In this document: positions 1 through 7,565 of the stretch, piece after piece
Position numbering within the stretch: position 1 is the first letter of the stretch
How the letters are laid out: each line of letters starts with the position of its first letter
Source of the DNA: Opitutaceae bacterium
GTDB lineage: Bacteria; Verrucomicrobiota; Verrucomicrobiia; Opitutales; Opitutaceae
Length of the DNA stretch: 47,658 bases
Assembly: GCA_016715765.1 (NCBI GenBank)
Contig: JADJZJ010000035.1
Span: 1-47,658 of the forward strand
Direction of reading: 5' to 3'
The notes under the pieces: model-generated
The model's input: only the letters and a program-made list of their open reading frames with translations
Told to the model about the DNA's origin: nothing
The model's database searches: none
Program-made: the position numbers and the translations under genes

Positions 1-533
1 GCCGATATTCGGCCGGGCCGCAACGGACAACATCGGGTCGATAAGAGTGCTGCAGAAAGATCGGCCAGAGCCAACACCGAGGTTCAAGGCTACCAATGTT
101 TCCTCCAGGGCTGAAAAGTCCGGCCGATGGATCAGGCTTTCAGCCCTCGTGATTCCGGTACGGGAATATTTCCTGGGGCGTTGTCCCAGGCCGGCATGGC
201 GGCGCGCCGTTGGCGCTGGAACTCCGGTGGGGTCATCATGTTTCATCCGCATGGGGAATTTTGTGTCCTTTGTGGTTACCTGCCCTGGCCTTCGTGCCCA
301 TTCGGGGCTGCTCCTGCGCTCCTTCAATTGCGATGGAGCCGCTCCAGGTGGCGTGCGCTGCGTTTGATCCACTCGCTCACGCTCGCAGCTACCTGAGGCC
401 GGAATCCATCTTTGGGGCCGTGGATCTCTGATCTGGGTGCATCAGTATTCATCGGTGTTTAACGGCCTTGGCCTTCGTGTCTCTTCGCGGCGGAGCCGCT
501 CCGGGGTTCCGCGCCCCGGTCCGCGCCGGCGGC
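1..533. other. Gene-free, repeat-derived stretch
   Basis: No reading frame here looks coding: the open frames are short and resemble no protein I know. The stretch is made of copies of dispersed repeats seen elsewhere in the window. Bases 115-226 match 45284-45390, about 253-290 resemble the 'tttgtgtcctttgtggtta' repeat near 20620-20646, and 367-394 carry the 'cactcgctcacgctcg' repeat found around 28250, 28650, 38335, 38455 and 38560. Confidence 0.6.
115..226 (+). repeat. Dispersed repeat, copy 1 (pair with 45284-45390)
   Basis: Shares the blocks 'ggctttcagccctc', 'ctggggcgttg-cccaggc', 'atgg-gcgcgcc-ttggcgctgg' in the same order as 45284-45390. The two copies lie outside genes near opposite ends of the window. 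The function is unknown; it looks like an intergenic dispersed repeat. Confidence 0.6.
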
Positions 534-2250
534 TCAACCCGACCATTCGAAGGTCGTGCCGGTCTCGACCTCCTCGATCGTGGTGAGTCCCATCAGGACC
601 TTGCGCAACCCGTCGTAGCGCATCGGCCGGTAACCCATCCGGGCGGCCGCGCGCGTGATGTCCTGCGCGCTGCGGCCCTCGGTGATCAGCTGCCGGATCT
701 CATCGGTGACGAGCACCAGTTCATGGATGGCAACGCGGCCGTGATAACCCGTGCCGCGACAGTGGGCGCAGCCGCGCCCGCGGTAGAATGGCACCTCGGC
801 GAGGCCCTCCTCCTCCTCGAAGTAGCGGAGCAGGACTTCGCGGTCGGGCTGGTAGGGCTCGCGGCATTTGGAACAGATGCGTGCGACGAGGCGCTGGGCC
901 AGCACGCCGCTGACGGAGGGCGCCACAAGGTACGGCTCGACCCCGAGGTCCACCAGCCGCGTGATCGCCTGCGGCGCGTTGATCGTGTGCAGCGTGGCGA
1001 GCACCAGGGTGCCCGGTCAGCGCGGCCTCGGTGGCGATCCGGGCGGTCTCGGCGTCGCGAATTTCGCCGACCAGAATCACGTCCGGGTCCTGGCGCAGCA
1101 GCGAGCGGAGCAGGGTGGCGAACTTGAGGTCGATGTGGGTGTTGACCTGCGACTGGGTGAGGCCGCCGAGCGGGATCTCGATCGGATCCTCGATGGTGCA
1201 GATGTTGATCTTCGGGTCGTTGATCTCCGCGAGGCCGGCGTACAGGGTCGTGGTCTTGCCCGAGCCGGTGGGCCCGGTGACGAACACGATGCCGCTGGCA
1301 TTGCGGAGGATCTGGCGGAAGGGCTGGAGGACGGGCTGGGCCATCAGCATCTCCTCCAGGTTCTGCGTCCGCTGCCGCGCCGCCTGGGTGAGGAGCCGCA
1401 CCATGGCCTTTTCGCCGTAAAGGGAAGGGATGGTGGACAGCCGGAAACTCGCCTGGCTGGTGCCGACGGGCACGCTGAAACTGCCGTCCTGGGGGAAGCG
1501 GGTCTCGGCGATGTTGAGGTTGCAGAGGACCTTGAAGCGCGTGATCAGGGCGCGGTGCAGCTTCCGGGGGTATCTGGCGATGAGGCGCAGGTTGCCGTCC
1601 ACGCGGAAGCGGATGCGCGACTCCCGCTTGCCGGCCTCGACGTGGATGTCGGTGGCGCGTTCGCGGAGGGCGTGGTACAGGATTTCCTCCAGCACGCGGG
1701 CGAGGGGCTCGGACTCCGCCACGGCCTCGAGGTTGGGTTCGCCCTGGCCGTCGAGCAGGAGGCAGCCATGCTGCATGAGCAGGCCGAGGCTGTCCTGCAG
1801 CGAGCTCTCGGTGCAGTAGTGGATGGCGATCGCGCCCTCGATGTCGGCCGGAAAACCGAAGACGGGGCTGACCGGCACCTGGATGATGCGCTGCAGGCGC
1901 CGGACCAGGTCGGCCTCGGCCGGCTGGGCCAGCGCCACGGTGAGCACGTCATCCACGACGTAGAGACCGATGGCCTTGAGCTTTTGCGCGATCTCCAGGG
2001 GGATCAGGGCGACGGCCTGGTCGGTGACGACCGAGGCGGCGACATCCACATAGGCCAGCCCGAGGCCGTCGGCCCACCACTTGCAGGCCTGGTCCTTGGG
2101 CAGCAGCCCGGCGGAGACCACGGCCTCGAGGTGGGCGAGGGTGCCGGGACCGAGTGTCCGGCCCAGCGCGGCGATTTCCGTGCCGCCCTCGGCGGCGGGG
2201 ATGGCGCCGAGGTGGGCGAGGAACTCAGGATTGGCGTTTTTTGAGGACAC
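534..2250 (-). CDS. PilB/GspE-type secretion or pilus assembly ATPase (one frameshift)
   Basis: Hexameric ATPase of the type II secretion/type IV pilus family, expected at the inner membrane where it powers pilin or pseudopilin assembly. The GTG start at 2250 gives an N-terminal GspE/MshEN-like domain (about residues 10-150). The core follows with Walker A GPTGSGKTTTLY, Asp box, Walker B DPDVILVGEIRD and a zinc motif CSKC...CAHC near the C-terminus. The expected length is about 571 aa, normal for PilB. The frame breaks after EAALTGH: an extra base in the GGG at 1007-1009 (plus strand) shifts it, and correcting it joins HLVLATLHTINAPQAITRL seamlessly. It is the last gene of the minus-strand sensory operon, and its start overlaps the 67-aa gene by 26 bp. 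No pilin or PilC-type partner is visible, so pilus versus secretion role is open. Confidence 0.88.
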
Positions 2251-2428
2251 GGCGGTTGCGGCCCGGGACGAAGTGGCGGTTGATGTCGGGCTGGTCGAGC
2301 TGCTCCAGGGCGAGGGCGGGGTTGCGCAGCTCGCGGGCGGCCTCCTGCAGCAGGACGGACAGCCGGTAGCGGACCCCGCCGGGGGCGGGCAGACCCGGCC
2401 GGGCGGCGTCGGACCCGGGCTGGCTCAT
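2225..2428 (-). CDS. Small hypothetical protein, 67 aa
   Basis: The ATG at 2428 overlaps the stop of the upstream response regulator in an ATGA junction, which suggests translational coupling. The product begins MSQPGSDAARPG, contains a helix-like stretch YRLSVLLQEAARELRNPALA and ends in a basic tail (RRVLKKRQS). It has no membrane segment and I recognise no family. Its end overlaps the GTG start of the PilB-like gene by 26 bp. The evidence for its being real is positional (it fills the gap exactly) rather than by homology. Confidence 0.5.
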   Translation of the reverse strand: MSQPGSDAARPGLPAPGGVRYRLSVLLQEAARELRNPALALEQLDQPDINRHFVPGRNRRVLKKRQS

Positions 2429-2835
2429 GGCTGCGGCGGGACCGGCGGGTCGGCGGGTTCGAACACGGCGGCGATGATGCGGCGCAGCTCGAAGATCAGT
2501 TCCTCGCGGGGCAGATCCTTGCGGAGGAATCCGGTGGCGCCGAGGCGCGCGCATTCCTCGACGGTGCTGCGGTTCGCGAGCGAGGTGAGCATGATGACGG
2601 GCATGGAGCAGTCGGACGCCTTGATGCGGGCGAGCGCACCGATCCCGTCCAGCAGCGGCATGTTGACATCGAGCAGCACCAGGTCGGGGCTGACCTGGCG
2701 CCACAGGTTCACGGCGGCGAGGCCGTCAGCCGCCTCGACGATCACGGGATGGCCGATGCGGCCCAGGAGCAGGCTGATGTATTTGCGGACGTGCATTTCG
2801 TCGTCCGCGATCAGGATGGTGCCGTCGAAGTTCAT
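2425..2835 (-). CDS. Single-domain response regulator (CheY-like)
   Basis: A 136-aa receiver domain with nothing attached. The acidic pair is in ILIADDE, the phospho-acceptor Asp in LVLLDVNMP, the conserved Thr/Ser in IMLTS and the Lys in FLRKDLP. The C-terminal 15 residues are Pro-rich. The ATG at 2835 overlaps the kinase stop (ATGA). A partner could be the adjacent hybrid kinase at 2832-3977. It could serve a CheY-like role, but the window's FliM lacks the usual CheY-binding peptide, so a motor target is not assured. Confidence 0.9.
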   Translation of the reverse strand: MNFDGTILIADDEMHVRKYISLLLGRIGHPVIVEAADGLAAVNLWRQVSPDLVLLDVNMPLLDGIGALARIKASDCSMPVIMLTSLANRSTVEECARLGATGFLRKDLPREELIFELRRIIAAVFEPADPPVPPQP

Positions 2836-3977
2836 GCTGCGCGTGCGAGGTGGAATTTGAAGATGCTGCCGCCGTCCGGTCGGTTCTCGGCGGAGATTTC
2901 GCCGCCGTGGGCCTCGATGATGCGGCGGCAGATGGCGAGGCCCATGCCGGTGCTCTTTTCGCCGGCGGTGGGGCTGACGGAGGTGCGGCCGAACTCCTTG
3001 AAGAGCTTGTGTTGTTCGGACTGCGGGATGCCGGGGCCGTTGTCGATGACGGCGACGGTGCAGCGGCCGGAACCGGCGGCGGCCTCCACGCGGACGAGCG
3101 AGCCGGGCGGGGAAAACTTGATGGCGTTGCTGATGAGGTTGTCGATGACCTGCCGGATTTTCGGTCCGTCCACCTCGATCGCCGGCGGGAGCGACTCGAG
3201 TTGGAGCTCGATCTGGGTGCCCTTCTTGGCCGCGTTGATGCGGTTCAGCGTGACGGAATCCTCGATGAGGCCGCCAAGATCGACGGCGGCGGGCTTGATC
3301 CTGAGCTCGCCGGACTCGATCACGGAGATGTCGAGCAGCTCGTTCACGAGCTGGAGCATGGTCTGGCTGGCGTCGTGGATGCAGTTGATGAGGTCGAGCT
3401 GCTCCGGCTGGATCCGGCCGGCGGCGGCATCCTCGATGAGGAACTCGGTGAGGCCGGTGATGGAGGCGATCGGGTTGCGCAGGTCATGCGCCACCATGCC
3501 CAGAAGGCGGTTCTTGGCCTTGTTGGCCGTCAGCAGCTGGTCCACCAGGCGCCGCTGCTGCTCCTGCAGGAGCCGGTTCTGGAGGTGCGTGCGGATACGG
3601 GCGATCGCCTCGCGCGGATGCACGGGTTTCGTGAAGTAGTCCACGCCGCCGGCGGCGAGGCCCTCCACGACGCCGTCGGTTTCGCTGGTGGCGGTGACGA
3701 AGATGACCGGCGCCAGCGTGTGGCCGTGCTTGGCGCGCAGGGCCCGGCAGGTGTCGAAACCGCTCAGGCCGGGCATGACGACGTCGAGCAGGACGAGGTC
3801 AGGCCGGATCGAGTCGTAGAGCCCGATCGCCTCCTCGCCGGAGTTGGCCTCGATGACACCGTAGCCGGCCTGCTGCAGGATGCGCGCGAGGATCCGGGCG
3901 TTGGCCCGGTCGTCGTCAACGACCAGGATTTTCTGCCTGGCCTGGTCGGGGCTGCATGGAAGAGCCGGGGGGTTCAT
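2832..3977 (-). CDS. Response regulator-histidine kinase hybrid (REC-HisKA-HATPase)
   Basis: A soluble hybrid kinase of about 381 aa. The N-terminal receiver has KILVVDDD, acceptor Asp in LVLLDVVMPG and Lys in YFTKPVHP. HisKA follows with the H-box GMVAHDLRNPIASITG, then N-box VIDNLISNAIKFS, G1 VIDNGPGIP and G2 STGMGLAICRRI. There is no membrane segment, so the input presumably comes by phosphorylation of the receiver. I take the ATG at 3977 over a TTG at 3995. The gene follows a 270-bp gap filled with palindromic repeats after cheD and overlaps the next regulator by ATGA. Confidence 0.9.
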   Translation of the reverse strand: MNPPALPCSPDQARQKILVVDDDRANARILARILQQAGYGVIEANSGEEAIGLYDSIRPDLVLLDVVMPGLSGFDTCRALRAKHGHTLAPVIFVTATSETDGVVEGLAAGGVDYFTKPVHPREAIARIRTHLQNRLLQEQQRRLVDQLLTANKAKNRLLGMVAHDLRNPIASITGLTEFLIEDAAAGRIQPEQLDLINCIHDASQTMLQLVNELLDISVIESGELRIKPAAVDLGGLIEDSVTLNRINAAKKGTQIELQLESLPPAIEVDGPKIRQVIDNLISNAIKFSPPGSLVRVEAAAGSGRCTVAVIDNGPGIPQSEQHKLFKEFGRTSVSPTAGEKSTGMGLAICRRIIEAHGGEISAENRPDGGSIFKFHLARAA

Positions 3978-4079
3978 GGATCCGTCACGTGCCAACTAGA
4001 TCGGTTGCCGCCGGTGATACTTTAGCACTACTCCGCAAAGTCTTGCGGTTGGCGCCGCGCTGGCCGGGGCAGGACGGAT

Positions 4080-4232
4080 TTTTCCCGCGGATGGCGCGGA
4101 TGAACGCGGATAAGGCCTCGGCAACCGCGGCGCGGCGGGTGGTGTCGCAAAGTAGGGCAGGTCTCTGACCTGCCTTCTGGATGCCTCTTTCGCGGGGGAA
4201 CGCTGAAAGGCAGGTCGGAGACCTGCCCTACT
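4080..4232. repeat. Intergenic palindromic repeats (two families)
   Basis: 4080-4112 is a copy of the 'cccgcggat-gcgcggatgaacgcgg' family also seen at 6097-6170 and 45400-45438. 4152-4232 is a large hairpin whose left arm (gtagggcaggtctctgacct) pairs with the right arm (aggtcggagacctgccctac), and each arm is itself palindromic. The same family occurs at 28397 and, as a variant, at 37981 and 38279. It sits between the hybrid kinase and cheD and could attenuate transcription between them. Confidence 0.75.
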
Positions 4233-4250
4233 TTTCATTCCGCGCCGCGG

Positions 4251-4760
4251 TCAGGCGGCGAGGGTCCAGTGGGCGATGGCCTGGGGGGTCTTTACGGTGA
4301 TGTTGCCGTTCTGCATCTCGAGGTGGAGGGTGCGGTTGAGAAAACCTCCGGTGTCCTCGCGAGGCGCGGGGCAGCCGGCGCGGGCGAGCAGGTCGAGCAC
4401 GGCGCGCGCATTGCGTTCGCCGATGCGGAAGGGGTCGTGGCCGGCGACCATGCACGCGCCGCCGGCGATGTACACGCGCAGCTGCCCGAGGCGGGCCTTC
4501 AGGCCGGTGAGGGCGTCAAGGAACAGCGGCAGCCCGGTGTCGGCGAACATCGCGGGCTGCCGGGCGGCCTTGGCGGGAGCGATGGTGGAATCCGGCAGCA
4601 TGAGGTGCAGCATGCCGCCGACCTTGATGAAGGGATCGTAGGCGACAACGCCGATGCACGAGCCCAGCGCGTAGGTGCTAAGGATCACGTCGGGGCTGCT
4701 GGAGACGGCGAGGTCGCCCACGCCGACGATGACGCGCTGCGTGAAACCGGGACTGGGCAC
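4251..4760 (-). CDS. cheD: CheD, chemoreceptor glutamine deamidase
   Basis: CheD converts specific glutamines of chemoreceptors to glutamate and in many bacteria also stimulates CheC. The family motif STYALGSCIGVVAYDP contains the catalytic Cys. A conserved His follows in GGMLHLMLPDS and a Thr in the GGxLNRTLHLE region. The GTG at 4760 is chosen: it lies 9 bp after the upstream stop and gives 169 aa, the usual size; no ATG is available in frame. It is cotranscribed with the HD-GYP-like regulator. No chemoreceptor, CheA or CheW gene is in the window, so these must lie elsewhere. Confidence 0.9.
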   Translation of the reverse strand: MPSPGFTQRVIVGVGDLAVSSSPDVILSTYALGSCIGVVAYDPFIKVGGMLHLMLPDSTIAPAKAARQPAMFADTGLPLFLDALTGLKARLGQLRVYIAGGACMVAGHDPFRIGERNARAVLDLLARAGCPAPREDTGGFLNRTLHLEMQNGNITVKTPQAIAHWTLAA

Positions 4761-4768
4761 GGGGGAGT

Positions 4769-6034
4769 TCAGGTGAAAACCAGCAGGCGCTGGCTGATGG
4801 GGGTGGTCTGGTTGTGGTTGCGGATCTTCGTGATCGTGGCCGGGCCGAGGGCCTGGCCTTCGCCGATCAGCAGGAGCCCGTGGGGGCTGTAGATGCCGTT
4901 GGCGAGCACCATGCCGGGCTCCAGTTCCTCGAGCAGCACCTCGCGCACCTGCTTCGGCAGGGTGACGAGGTTGGTCACCTTGAGGAAGAGCCGCAGGGCC
5001 TCGGGATCGTACGCCTTGCCGGAAAGGGCGAGCAGGCGGTCGATCGCGGCCTGCTTGGGCAGGCCCGACTCGACGAAGCCCACGACCACGGCAAGGCAGC
5101 GCGCGGGCCACGGGATCTGGGTGCCCTCGAGGCGGTCGGGATAGCCGCTGCCGTCAAAGCACTCGTGGTGGGCGCGGATCACCTCGCCGACATCCGACCG
5201 CGGGTCCACCAGGGCCGCGAGGGTCTGGCTGTAGATGGGGTGGTGGTGGAGGGTGGCGCGCTCGCGCTCGGTCAGGCGGTTCGGCGTGTTGCGAAAGGCG
5301 CGGAGCAGCTCGCGCGAGACGCCGATGAGCCCGAGGTCGCACAGCCGCGCGGCCGAGCGGAGGGCGTGGCGCTCGGCGACGGAAAAGTGGCCGGTCTCGG
5401 CCAGCTTGCCGGCGTATTCGACGAGGGCCTTGGCCTCGCCGCCGAGCACGGGGTCGTAGGCGGTGAGAATCCGGCGGCAGAGCTCCAGCGAGTTCTCGTG
5501 GCGGTCGGCGAGCTCGCGGTTGGCGGCGTCGATGCGCGTGCGCTCGAGCTCGAGGTCGCTCACCTTCTGCTCCAGTTCGCCGTTGGCCGTGATGAGCTGG
5601 GCGTTCAGCGCCTGCGTCCGGGCCTGCAGCTCCTCGTTGCGCGTGATGAGCTCGTGCCGCTGCAGCGCGTTGCGCACGGTGGCGAGCAGTTCCTCGCGCA
5701 GCCAGGGCTTGGCGACGAAGCGGAAGATCTCCCCCCGGTTGATCGCGTCGGCGATGGTCGGCAGCGACAGGACCGCCGTGATCAATATGCGCGAGGTCTG
5801 CGGATGCAGCCGGCGGCTCTCGACCAGGAAATCGAGCCCCAGCATCTCCGGCATGCGCTGGTCGGAGATGATGACCGCGAAGTGCCGCTCCTGCAGCAGC
5901 GCGAGGGCCTTCAGCGGACTGGAACAGGTGACGACGTGGTATTTCTCGCGTTCAAGGGTTTCCTTGAGCGCGCCGAGTACGACGGGCTCGTCATCCACAA
6001 TCAGAATGGCGGGAGGGGCGGCGGGCGAATTCAT
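4769..6034 (-). CDS. Response regulator with degenerate HD-GYP domain
   Basis: A 421-aa protein with a receiver (ILIVDDEP; acceptor Asp in VIISDQRMPEM; Lys in FRFVAKPW), a coiled coil (about 120-180) and an HD-GYP-related domain. HD-GYP proteins usually hydrolyse cyclic di-GMP. Here the HHE-DGSGYP half is intact (RAHHECFDGSGYP), but the canonical LLHDIGK is RLCDLGL, so the HD histidine and the following lysine are gone. That suggests a catalytically weak or dead domain used for binding or signalling. It is the first gene of the minus-strand operon behind a sigma-28 promoter. The ATG at 6034 is preferred; a GTG at 6040 is in frame. Confidence 0.88.
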   Translation of the reverse strand: MNSPAAPPAILIVDDEPVVLGALKETLEREKYHVVTCSSPLKALALLQERHFAVIISDQRMPEMLGLDFLVESRRLHPQTSRILITAVLSLPTIADAINRGEIFRFVAKPWLREELLATVRNALQRHELITRNEELQARTQALNAQLITANGELEQKVSDLELERTRIDAANRELADRHENSLELCRRILTAYDPVLGGEAKALVEYAGKLAETGHFSVAERHALRSAARLCDLGLIGVSRELLRAFRNTPNRLTERERATLHHHPIYSQTLAALVDPRSDVGEVIRAHHECFDGSGYPDRLEGTQIPWPARCLAVVVGFVESGLPKQAAIDRLLALSGKAYDPEALRLFLKVTNLVTLPKQVREVLLEELEPGMVLANGIYSPHGLLLIGEGQALGPATITKIRNHNQTTPISQRLLVFT

Positions 6035-6055
6035 TAGCACGTGACAGCAGGGATG

Positions 6056-6082
6056 TTATCGGCCCGCTTGCGTGCGACTTAA
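6056..6082 (-). promoter_or_regulatory. Sigma-28 (FliA-type) promoter
   Basis: Read on the minus strand: TTAA (6082-6079), 15 bp, then GCCGATAA (6063-6056), a perfect match to the -10 of the FliA consensus with the standard spacing. The predicted start of transcription is about 6049, so the leader before the 6040/6034 start is only 9-15 nt. It ties the regulator/cheD operon to the late flagellar class controlled by the fliA gene of this window. Confidence 0.8.
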
Positions 6083-6096
6083 GCGGCGAAATTCTT

Positions 6097-6170
6097 TCCC
6101 GCGGATCACGCGGATGATCGCGGATAATACCTCCGTCATCCGCGTCCATCCGCGTGATCCGCGGGAAAGA
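6097..6170. repeat. Palindromic repeat between divergent operons
   Basis: The left arm ttcccgcggatcacgcggat pairs with the right arm atccgcgtgatccgcgggaa. Between them is the 'cgcggataatacctccgtca' centre. The family recurs at 4080-4112 and 45400-45438. It lies just upstream of the flgB control region, between divergently transcribed operons. Confidence 0.8.
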
Positions 6171-6257
6171 TTGAACCCAGGGTGCAGCAAAGGACTCCTG
6201 GCTTTACGCGAGTTTTCGCGTCCTTCGCGATTTCTCTCATCATGGATCCGGTTTACC

Positions 6258-6272
6258 CGGCAAATTTTTCCG
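6258..6272. promoter_or_regulatory. Predicted enhancer site of flgB promoter
   Basis: CGGCAAATTTTTCCG, one base away from the perfect palindrome CGGCAAATTTTGCCG found upstream of flhB. Its centre (6265) is 104 bp before the -24 GG of the flgB sigma-54 promoter. This is the position expected for a bacterial enhancer-binding protein (NtrC/FleQ/FlrC family), whose identity is unknown. Confidence 0.7.
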
Positions 6273-6367
6273 CCTCGCTCCGCGCGACGTCCTCGCGGCC
6301 GGGCTCCGGTGAAAAACCGCAGCCTAACCAGCGTCAGACCAGACGTTAAGCAAGGCTGCCTCGCGGC

Positions 6368-6383
6368 TGGCACGCGCTTTGCA
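6368..6383 (+). promoter_or_regulatory. Sigma-54 promoter of the flgB block
   Basis: TGGCACGCGCTTTGCA matches the sigma-54 consensus at every key base: GG at 6369-6370, ten bases, GC at 6381-6382. Transcription should begin about 12 nt later (near 6394). The flgB ATG is at 6398, so the mRNA would be nearly leaderless. Confidence 0.9.
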
Positions 6384-6397
6384 AAGAAGCGCGCATC

Positions 6398-6781
6398 ATG
6401 GTCGATCCCATCTTCCAATCGGACAATTACCAGTTGGCCCGGAAGCTCATGGATGCGGCCGTGCTCCGGCAGGAGGCGATCTCGGCCAACATCGCCAATG
6501 TCGAGACGCCGGGCTACCGCCGCCTGGACATCGCGCCGAATTTCCTCGCGCAGCTGAAATCGCGCCTCGCCGCCGGTGAACTGGGCGGCGGAGACGGTCT
6601 CCAGCCGGCCCTGGCCGAGGACAGCGCGGCCCGTGTCGTCCGTCCCGACGGCAACACGGTCGAGATCGAGCGCGAACTCCTCGCCCTCAACCAGAACGCG
6701 GTCGAGCACGAGTTCCTCGGCGAAATTGTCACCCGCAACATCAAGCAGCTCAAGCTGGCCATCACGGGCCGCCCGTCCTGA
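6398..6781 (+). CDS. flgB: Flagellar basal-body rod protein FlgB
   Basis: Proximal rod subunit (127 aa), exported by the flagellar type III apparatus and assembled on FliE/MS ring. The N-terminal signature ANIANVETPGYRR is the rod/hook family motif, and the C-terminus has the matching amphipathic helix (EFLGEIVTRNIKQLKLAI). First gene of the plus-strand block, immediately behind the sigma-54 promoter; the ATG lies 16 bp after the promoter GC. flgC follows after 20 bp. Confidence 0.96.
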   Translation: MVDPIFQSDNYQLARKLMDAAVLRQEAISANIANVETPGYRRLDIAPNFLAQLKSRLAAGELGGGDGLQPALAEDSAARVVRPDGNTVEIERELLALNQNAVEHEFLGEIVTRNIKQLKLAITGRPS

Positions 6782-6801
6782 CCGCCCTCCTTCTTTTCCC
6801 C

Positions 6802-7215
6802 ATGAATCTCATCTCCGGCATCGACGTCACCTCCGGGGCCCTGGCGGCGCAGAAGACGCGCCTCGACATCGTGGCGCAGAACATCGCCAACGCCCAGACC
6901 ACCCGCACCGCCGCCGGCGGACCCTATCAGCGCAAGATCGTGACCTTTGAGACCGCCCTGCTGCAGCGCACCGGCGGCGCGTCCGTGCAGTCCGTGCGCG
7001 TCGGCGGCATCACCAACGACACCGCGGCCGGCCAGAAGGTCTTCAATCCGCAGCATCCCGACGCCGGACCCGACGGCCTCGTCCAGATGCCGAACGTCAA
7101 CCTGGCCTACGAGATGGTGGACCTCATCACGGCCTCCCGCGCCTACGAGGCCAACCTCACGGTGATGAAGAGCGCCCGCAACCTCGCGCAGCGCACGCTG
7201 CAGATCGGCAAATGA
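6802..7215 (+). CDS. flgC: Flagellar basal-body rod protein FlgC
   Basis: Proximal rod protein of 137 aa. It has the family motif VAQNIANAQTTRT near the N-terminus, VNLAYEMVDLITASRAYEAN near the C-terminus (typical of FlgC/FlgG), and the PDGLVQMPNVN loop characteristic of FlgC. The leader is ccgccctccttcttttcccc, C/T-rich with no Shine-Dalgarno. The stop overlaps the fliE start (ATGA). Confidence 0.97.
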   Translation: MNLISGIDVTSGALAAQKTRLDIVAQNIANAQTTRTAAGGPYQRKIVTFETALLQRTGGASVQSVRVGGITNDTAAGQKVFNPQHPDAGPDGLVQMPNVNLAYEMVDLITASRAYEANLTVMKSARNLAQRTLQIGK

Positions 7216-7541
7216 GCGCCCTCACGCCCCTCGGCTCGGTGACCGGTTCGGCGCTGATCGGCGCTCCGCTCCGCCCGGAAGTGCTGACCCGCCCCGTGGC
7301 CCCGGCGCCAACCGCGCCGGAAAACGGCTTCGGCGCGATGCTCGACAATTTGGTGGAGACGGTCGCCACCAAGGAGACCGCGGCCAACGACCTCACCCGC
7401 CGCGTGCTCCTCGGTGAGACCGACCAGCTGCACCAGAGTGTCATCGCGATGCAGGAGGCCTCCGTCGCCTTCGGCCTCATGGTCGAGGTCCGCAACAAGC
7501 TCGTCGAATCCTACCAGGAACTCATGCGCCTGCAGGTGTAA
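7212..7541 (+). CDS. fliE: Flagellar hook-basal body protein FliE
   Basis: FliE (109 aa) joins the MS ring and export gate to the rod. The C-terminal region is typical: LHQSVIAMQEASVAFGLMVEVRN and YQELMRLQV at the very end. The N-terminus is Pro/Ala-rich. Its start overlaps flgC by ATGA, so it is probably translated by coupling; fliF follows after 24 bp. Confidence 0.95.
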   Translation: MSALTPLGSVTGSALIGAPLRPEVLTRPVAPAPTAPENGFGAMLDNLVETVATKETAANDLTRRVLLGETDQLHQSVIAMQEASVAFGLMVEVRNKLVESYQELMRLQV

Positions 7542-7565
7542 CCGCACTCCGCCTCCATTTCCCTG

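Noticed and set aside
1..8. GCCGATAT at the window edge as a sigma-28 -10
   Set aside because: The -35 region is outside the window, the sequence is part of a small palindrome (gccgatattcggc) and no convincing gene follows.
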